Positions 58,867-64,000 of a stretch of 64,000 bases of DNA are shown here, piece after piece. The notes beneath the pieces are model-generated. The model did not search any database and was not told where the DNA came from. It worked only from the letters and a program-made list of their open reading frames with translations. Positions within the stretch are counted from its first letter, which is position 1. Each line of letters opens with the position of its first letter. This DNA is from Cytospora piceicola (lineage: Eukaryota; Ascomycota; Sordariomycetes; Diaporthales; Cytosporaceae), in the NCBI GenBank assembly GCA_023375675.1, contig JALQBC010000024.1, forward strand, positions 124,001 to 188,000, read 5' to 3'. The translations under genes were made by a program, and so were the position numbers.

Positions 58867-60048
58867 GATTGCTGTTGTCGCTGTCACGTAGAGGGCGAAT
58901 GGATGAGATGTGAGATGTGTGAGAGGCGCGGCGTAGAGAACTGGTGGTGGTGGTGGTGGTGGTGGTGGTGGTAGTAGCGATGATAAAAAGATGGAAGCTG
59001 ATGATCTGCAGATCCGTGAGAGGTTTCGGAGGGCGATGACGGAATTGGCGAGCAAGTGCGACGATGTGATAGGCAGATGGAGATGGAGGTCCTGAAACCG
59101 GGACTGGACTGGCAGACTTGTTCTTTGTATGTATGTACTGTGGTCTAGACGTGTAGAGGAGTCCTAATAAAGGCAATCCCGTTTGGCTGTGCTGGACGGC
59201 ATACACAGTACATAAATATGTTCCAGTCGCAATAGTGGAGTAGTCAATATTGTCTTGCGAAAAGAGGATCTGGAAATGGCAAATAGTGGTCCTTGGGTGC
59301 GCAGAGTTTCGTTGCCCGGGCAAAAGCAGCGATAACATGGCGGGACGTTTTGGTCATCCAACTTCTGTCCTCAATGCGCCACACAAAAGCCACATTACCA
59401 CATTACATAAGCACACCAGCCACATGACCAACCCCGGGTGGCGACTCTCTTTACTTAGTACAGCAACCCTTTGATCCTCAGGCTGGCTGCCTCTCTCTTC
59501 GCCTCCTCGAGATATGTCCCCACCCAGTATTCCGCAGCTTATCCAAAATAGAATTATACTAATAATGATAATAAAATACAGGCAACCAGAAGTTTGACAC
59601 AAGCCAAATGGACGGTCAAAGGCAGGGGACAGATGGCTCTCATGTACCCCGGCTACCTACTTAAGTACCTAGGAGGCAGGATTCATCTCCAAGTTGGCAT
59701 TCAAGTTCATATATCACTACTACTTATGCATCATGAAAGGAACAGGCAGGCAGGTATCTTAATTTTGCCATAATGGCAGGCTTTTTTTGTGTGTTTTATT
59801 GTATGATAAAAGTAGGAGACGCAATATGAACTATCCTCCCAATTTGTCCAGGCGCCCAAAACACCCATACCATAAAAACCATAGAAAATACCATATAAAA
59901 CAAGGGCGGGACATCATCGCCCATCACGAGAGAGTACTGAGTATTTCAGTTGCCGTGTCTCTGCTCGTCGCATTGCAAAACAAAACGCTCGTAATACCCT
60001 GTTCATACCCCAAACCCCCCCATTTCCTTGCCGGGTCGCCCTTCGTCC
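58867..60048. other. SRC1 promoter/leader and Hsp20-gene 3' flank
   Basis: 1.2 kb. A GGT repeat (about 11 units) sits at 58941-58972 in the presumed SRC1 leader. A TACTTAAGTACCTAGG motif lies at 59658-59673. No gene recognised. Confidence 0.55.
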
Positions 60049-61461
60049 TTACTGGATATCGACCTTCTTCACCTCAGTCCAACCCCTCTCCACCTTGGGC
60101 ACCGTGACAATGAGTATGCCATCCTCCATCTTCGCCTCGATGCCCTCGGCATTGACCTCCTCCTTGCTGCTGCTCTCCTGCCGCCCGCCGCCGCCGCTGC
60201 CCATGGCGGGAGGCAGCCTGACCTCCCGCGAGAACAGTCCCGTGCTCCTCTCCCCGGAGACCAGGCCCCTGAGGAACTCCTCGTCGCCGGGCCGGTGCAC
60301 GACGCCCGAGACGCTCAGGACGCCCCGGTCGGCGTCCCAGCTGACGCCCGCATCCTCCTTCTTGGCGCCAGGCACGGCTACGTGAAGCACCCACTTGTCC
60401 CCTTGCTCAAACAGGTCCAGCGGGGGCGTGAACGAGGCGGCGGCGTCGGCCGCCCCGCCGGCGCCCCCGGGCCGGCCGACACCGTCCTGCGCGCGCTCGA
60501 GGTACTCGCGCACGTTCTTGGCGAAGGGGTGGTTCGCGAGCATGGCCACCCAGGGCTGGAAGTCGAACGGCGAGCCCGGACCTGCGGGGCCGTCGGGGGG
60601 AGGTGGTGGCGGCCCGTGGGGGCCGTGGGGACCGTGAGGACCGCCGGGGCCACCACGAGGGCCGGGGCCACCTCCGAATAGTCCCTCGAAGGGAGGCGGG
60701 GGTGGAGGGCCGTGGGGGTGACGTCCGTGAGGACCACCGGGGCCGCCTGGGCCGCCGCGGGGGCTCGGGCCGCCTCCGAACAACGCCTCGAGGAACGGCG
60801 GCAGGGGAGGGCCGTTGTGCTGTCCAGGAGGGCCGCGGGGACCGCCACCGGGCCCGCCGAACATACCGCCGAAGAAGGGAGGAGGAGGACCGTGGTGGTG
60901 GTGGAAACCGCGGGGCCCAGAGCCGTGACGGCGGTGCTCGCCCCTGCCGTGAGGGCCGTGTCCACCACGACCGCGACGGCCGAACGATCCGTGGCGGCCA
61001 GGGCCTCCTCGCTGCCGACGGCCCTCGTCCTCGGAGGGCACCCCCTCGGGCGGGTCGTCAGAAGTGGGCGTGAGCTCGCGCATCGTGGTGTCGGGGCTGT
61101 CGGCGCCGTCCGCCTCCTTCTCCCGCCCCTTCTCCCCCTCGGCCACGGCCTCGGCGACCTCCTCGTCGTCGATGTACTCGGGCGGGAAGTCCTCGTTGTC
61201 GGTGGCGCTGTGGTGCCCCTCGCCGCCCGGGCCGTGCTGCCCGCGGCGTCCTCCGTGTCGTCCCCTGCGCCCGTGGGGGCCCCGGTGGTGTTGCTCGGGG
61301 TTCCAGTCGTCCCACCCGCCGCGCTGTTCAAAGCAGCGCTGCCAGAATTCGGGGTTGGCGAAGGGGCCCATGCCGTTGGGTCCGGGAGGGGGAGGGGGAG
61401 GCGCGTGGTCGACGCCGGAACCGAAATTGTTCCAATTGTTGAAATTACCTGGCCAAGCCAT
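60049..61461 (-). CDS. Hsp20/alpha-crystallin chaperone with a long Gly/Pro/His-rich N-terminus
   Basis: Single exon, 470 residues. The alpha-crystallin domain occupies about 350-465: TPPLDLFEQGDKWVLHVAVPGAKKEDAGVSWD, GVLSVSGVVHRP, GLFSREVRLPP and the closing A-x-x-x-x-GIL-x-VTVPK signature. An insert with SGGGGRQESSSKEE splits the last two strands, as in fungal Hsp30-type proteins. Residues 1-340 are unusual: MAWPGNFNNWNN, an acidic segment (about 88-140), then Gly/Arg/His-rich sequence and two to three diverged FLEALFGGGP/FEGLFGGGP repeats with Pro-rich runs. Typical small heat-shock proteins are 150-250 residues. Holdase activity against unfolded proteins is expected; the N-terminus may drive condensation or oligomerisation. 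Confidence 0.9.
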   Translation of the reverse strand: MAWPGNFNNWNNFGSGVDHAPPPPPPGPNGMGPFANPEFWQRCFEQRGGWDDWNPEQHHRGPHGRRGRHGGRRGQHGPGGEGHHSATDNEDFPPEYIDDEEVAEAVAEGEKGREKEADGADSPDTTMRELTPTSDDPPEGVPSEDEGRRQRGGPGRHGSFGRRGRGGHGPHGRGEHRRHGSGPRGFHHHHGPPPPFFGGMFGGPGGGPRGPPGQHNGPPLPPFLEALFGGGPSPRGGPGGPGGPHGRHPHGPPPPPPFEGLFGGGPGPRGGPGGPHGPHGPHGPPPPPPDGPAGPGSPFDFQPWVAMLANHPFAKNVREYLERAQDGVGRPGGAGGAADAAASFTPPLDLFEQGDKWVLHVAVPGAKKEDAGVSWDADRGVLSVSGVVHRPGDEEFLRGLVSGERSTGLFSREVRLPPAMGSGGGGRQESSSKEEVNAEGIEAKMEDGILIVTVPKVERGWTEVKKVDIQ

Positions 61462-61679
61462 GATGGCTGTTGACAGTTGGTTGGTGTGTTGGTGTGTGAG
61501 TGATGAATGAATGTTGTCGTTCGTAGGTTAGTAGAATGATGTGAAGTGCGTGACTTATGATCAGACTGTCGATGATGATGATGATGATGGTGAGGATGAT
61601 GAGAATGATGAGGATGATGAGGACGATATGATGAGGATGCTGAGAAAAGAAAGGCGATCACAGGAAGGAGACCATCTCA

Positions 61680-61687
61680 ATTATATA
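61680..61687 (-). promoter_or_regulatory. TATA box of the Hsp20 gene
   Basis: ATTATATA on the + strand, TATATAAT on the minus strand, 219 bases upstream of the ATG. TATA boxes are common in stress-induced fungal genes. Clear heat-shock element triplets were not seen close by. Confidence 0.45.
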
Positions 61688-61915
61688 GACCTCGAAAAGA
61701 CACGGGAGGTCTCCAGGCAAGGCAAATGTGTTGCGAATACTAGTACCACTACTTTGTACAATATGTGGTGCGTGACGTACACCTTCGCGACATGCCCGAG
61801 CTTCTTCACAAGGGATACCAGCCTTACTGCCTTAGCTGCCACGCAACCTGGCAACCTCTCCCGGAGGAGGCGAATAAGACGGGTGGTTTTTCAAGGTGTT
61901 CTGGGTGGTTATGCA

Positions 61916-61950
61916 GACCATGCGCACCATGCACACCATGCACACCATGC
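61916..61950 (+). repeat. 9-bp CACCATGCA tandem repeat
   Basis: About four units (GACCATGCG, CACCATGCA, CACCATGCA, CACCATGCT), upstream of the Hsp20 gene. Confidence 0.7.
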
Positions 61951-62030
61951 TGCCATGCAATACTTTTCGCCACCCGGCCTCCCGAGAACGCGCGGCCGGG
62001 ACCGAAGGAGTCACCGCATTGATGGTCGCC

Positions 62031-62136
62031 CCGGATTCCCAGCAAGTTGTGGAGTTGAGGACCAGAGACAGCCTGACAACCCCAGATTCCCGGTAAGTTG
62101 TGGAGTTGAAAATTCATAGTGAGAGGCAGCCTGGCT
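62031..62136 (+). repeat. 51-bp tandem duplication, diverged
   Basis: Copy 1 begins CCGGATTCCCAGCAAGTTGT at 62031, copy 2 begins CCAGATTCCCGGTAAGTTGT at 62082. Both continue GGAGTTGA and share a later CAGCCTG element. Confidence 0.7.
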
Positions 62137-62961
62137 CCATGCCAGCATGCCAGCATGCCTGATCCATAACTGCACTAAATCCATGCAGCCATGGAGAACT
62201 GGTTCGATCTTGAGCCGCGTGCATGGCTTGTAATCTGTACGGCTTCCGGACCTCGGCTCCGAGCTCGGCTGTCTCTGTACAATCTCGCCGGCATATTGAA
62301 CGCCACACTCTACGGAGGTTTTGGCCAGGAAACTTGTTAGACAAAACTGTGGGAACTGCTACCCCAAGCATTGCAAGTGCAGTCAGAGGCCTCTTCGGAA
62401 AGGCACGATGACCTTGTCAGTTCACCCCCTTTTCTCTTTCGCCTCGTCGCAACGCCATTCGCTGTCACTGGGCAGGTGTAGGATATCCTCAGGTATGGTA
62501 TGAAATCGTGTCATGTTTTTGCTCGGCGCAGTACAATAAGATTGATTAATAGCCAATCATGATGATCGATGGGACTTGAACACACAAAACCGAGAGTATT
62601 ATAATAAATATGCGTGTGCCCTTGAATACACCCCGAGCATCGTGGCCTGTTTGAGTGAAGAACAAAGAATGCCGTTGCATGCCCCCCCTCCCCCGTGATC
62701 CCGTTGTGTAATAAATGATGAGGCAACCTCCCCTGGTGCCTTTCCCAAGGATATCAAAGTGTGTCGTGTGCGCACCGGTTTTGTTCACATATCTCGTCAA
62801 GAAGACGTCGCAATACCCAATAGACCTGGAAGGTGGAAACCGCCCGTGAAACGCCGCATGCCCTTTGAGATAGTGGCTTTGCCCTCCAGAAAAGACCAGA
62901 CAACCAGCAAGCCGAGGCTTGGAAAGAAAAGAAAAAAAACCTAACTCAAAAAACCCGTGAC

Positions 62962-64000
62962 CTACTTGTTTTGTAGTCTCTTTTCTGCTTCCTCGGCACG
63001 TTTGTTTGCATCCGCAATTTCTTTCTTTAGCTGTTTGATGTAGTCGATCGCCAGCTCCACCGTACTGGCCTTGCTGTTCGCGTTCGCACTGCTCTTGGAT
63101 TCCTGTATGCTGCCACTTTCGCCTCCGCTGTCCCTGCCCTCCGGCACGGATCCTCGGGGCAACAGTGTGGCCATTTCTTGCAAAGCCATGTTGATCCGAT
63201 TCCGCCTGCCCTGCTCGGCAATCTTGTGTGACGTCCGTTTCGAAGTCAGATTGGTGGATAGCTCGCTTGGGTATGACACTCCAGGGACGAAGTTGCCTTC
63301 CAGGATGTTCTGGTAGTTGGATTTCGATGTCAGAATCCGCGAAGCCGTGTCCTCAGTCATTGCACCGCCGGGTAGCAGCGGTTTGATACTGGGCGAGACC
63401 CTCGGTCGCAGGGCCGGAGACACATGCGATGAACTGATACTCGGTCTCTTGCTGTGGCTGCGTGGAGCGAGTTGCGGCGTTTTCCTGAGGTTAGGGGTCG
63501 TAGCCGAAGGGCCAGGAGTCAGCTGTGGGCTTTGGCTCATTGGCGCGGCCGCGCCTGGCTTTGCGGCCAATGGCGACGGCAGTGGTAGGAATGCGGAAGT
63601 CCCTCCCGACGCTGACTCTAGAGCCGGTGACCGGAGTTGTGGCGATTGTATAATCAAGGGCGCTAGAGCTGGCTTTTGAAACGTGTTCGAGCTCACCGAT
63701 TCTGGGAGTTCGAAGTTCTCGATGCTGTCTGCGGTCGTAGGATCGGTTTCTCCGGGAACACTGGCCTTGTTCGCATTGCTCGGAGATGGCAGTCTCATCA
63801 GTGAAGCCGGCGTTGCAGGAGAGGGCTTCCCTGCTGGTCGAGGAGTCGCGGCTGAGGCGATGGTTGGTGTCGAGCCGCCCTGTGGCTGAAGACACGGCGA
63901 GGGTTTTGCCGAGCGTGGTTTCGGTAGAGGCGGTGGCGGCATATCCGACAGTCTGTCTGGAGAAACCGAGCTATTCTCAGAGTCATGAACTCCCGGCGTG
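62962..64000 (-). CDS. NUC1: bHLH regulator of phosphate acquisition, NUC-1/Pho4 type, truncated by the window edge
   Basis: The C-terminal 345 or so residues of a larger protein; the frame is open to 63999 and continues beyond the window (HDSENSSVSPDRLSDMPPPPLPKPRS). An internal ATG at 63942 should not be taken as the start. After a Pro/Ser-rich region comes the bHLH domain: KRTSHKIAEQGRRNRINMALQEMATLLP, with the His-Glu-Arg set that contacts CACGTG, then a loop expanded by a Ser/Gly/Asn-rich insert (GGESGSIQESKSSANANS) and helix 2 SKASTVELAIDYIKQLKKEIADANKR. A large basic-HLH loop is typical of Neurospora NUC-1, which switches on phosphatases and phosphate permeases under phosphate starvation. 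Confidence 0.88.
   Translation of the reverse strand, partial: TPGVHDSENSSVSPDRLSDMPPPPLPKPRSAKPSPCLQPQGGSTPTIASAATPRPAGKPSPATPASLMRLPSPSNANKASVPGETDPTTADSIENFELPESVSSNTFQKPALAPLIIQSPQLRSPALESASGGTSAFLPLPSPLAAKPGAAAPMSQSPQLTPGPSATTPNLRKTPQLAPRSHSKRPSISSSHVSPALRPRVSPSIKPLLPGGAMTEDTASRILTSKSNYQNILEGNFVPGVSYPSELSTNLTSKRTSHKIAEQGRRNRINMALQEMATLLPRGSVPEGRDSGGESGSIQESKSSANANSKASTVELAIDYIKQLKKEIADANKRAEEAEKRLQNK

Larger units (their letters stand above)
61462..62961. other. Hsp20-gene promoter and NUC-1 3' flank
   Basis: 1.5 kb. A (GAT)n run at 61570-61625 lies in the Hsp20 leader and a TATATAA-like box at 61680-61687 reads toward the Hsp20 gene, about 220 bases from its ATG. A CACCATGCA 9-bp array is at 61916-61950. 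A 51-bp tandem duplication is at 62031-62136, with TGCCAGCA repeats after it. No gene recognised. Confidence 0.55.

Noticed and set aside
60378..61661. 427-codon minus-strand frame beside the Hsp20 gene
   Set aside because: Same strand, shifted frame over the low-complexity region; Thr/Pro/Ala-biased and lacking any domain, while the Hsp20 frame carries the chaperone signature.
62185..62215. GGTTCGATCTTGAGC resembling a tRNA B box
   Set aside because: The CC end of the B box is missing and no acceptor stem pairs.

Overview
The window is nuclear DNA of a filamentous ascomycete (Pezizomycotina), most likely a Sordariomycete. Genes carry short (53-143 nt, one of 313 nt) GT-AG introns. The set includes a group III HAMP-repeat histidine kinase (Nik1/os-1 type) and a NUC-1/Pho4-type bHLH factor. 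Intergenic DNA is littered with TACCTAGGTA-type palindromes, a pattern I associate with this class. I cannot name the genus. Nothing in the window looks prokaryotic, viral or transposon-derived.

Layout, left to right: 3' part of UDP-glucose pyrophosphorylase (UGP1, +); ING/PHD protein Yng2 (-) head-to-head with histone deacetylase Hos2 (+); an Fmp42/SLC43-like transporter (-); a 2.7-kb gap; a WW-domain protein fused to a PhoD-like phosphatase (+); an NTF2-fold protein with a long disordered tail (+); an amino-acid permease (-); a GH47 alpha-1,2-mannosidase (-); then a compact block of ATG10 (+), a U2B''/U1A-type RRM protein (-), Arp2/3 subunit ARPC1 (+) and an orphan 481-aa protein (+). A 6.6-kb gene-free stretch precedes the Nik1-type kinase (+). 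Next come phosphomannomutase SEC53 (+), ATP phosphoribosyltransferase HIS1 (-), an 807-aa protein with a degenerate Ulp1/C48-like domain (+), a sucrose-transporter-like GPH carrier (+), the inner nuclear membrane LEM/HeH protein Src1 (-), an Hsp20 chaperone with a huge low-complexity N-terminus (-), and the C-terminal part of NUC-1 (-), which runs off the right edge.

The genes do not form one pathway or a biosynthetic cluster. Three (UGP1, GH47, SEC53) serve nucleotide-sugar and glycoprotein metabolism, two (Yng2, Hos2) chromatin acetylation, and four are membrane carriers. Exon structures below were built by hand from splice consensus, reading-frame closure and family motifs, and every multi-exon model closes in frame. 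The least conventional items are the C48-like pseudoprotease, the WW-PhoD fusion, the orphan RG-rich protein, the very small exons of HIS1 and the sugar carrier, and several short repeat arrays sitting in promoters (CGTATCCAGAAC x6 before ARPC1, TTTGCGAC x4 before the NTF2 gene, a 15-bp AGGGG-bearing triplicate between HIS1 and the C48-like gene).
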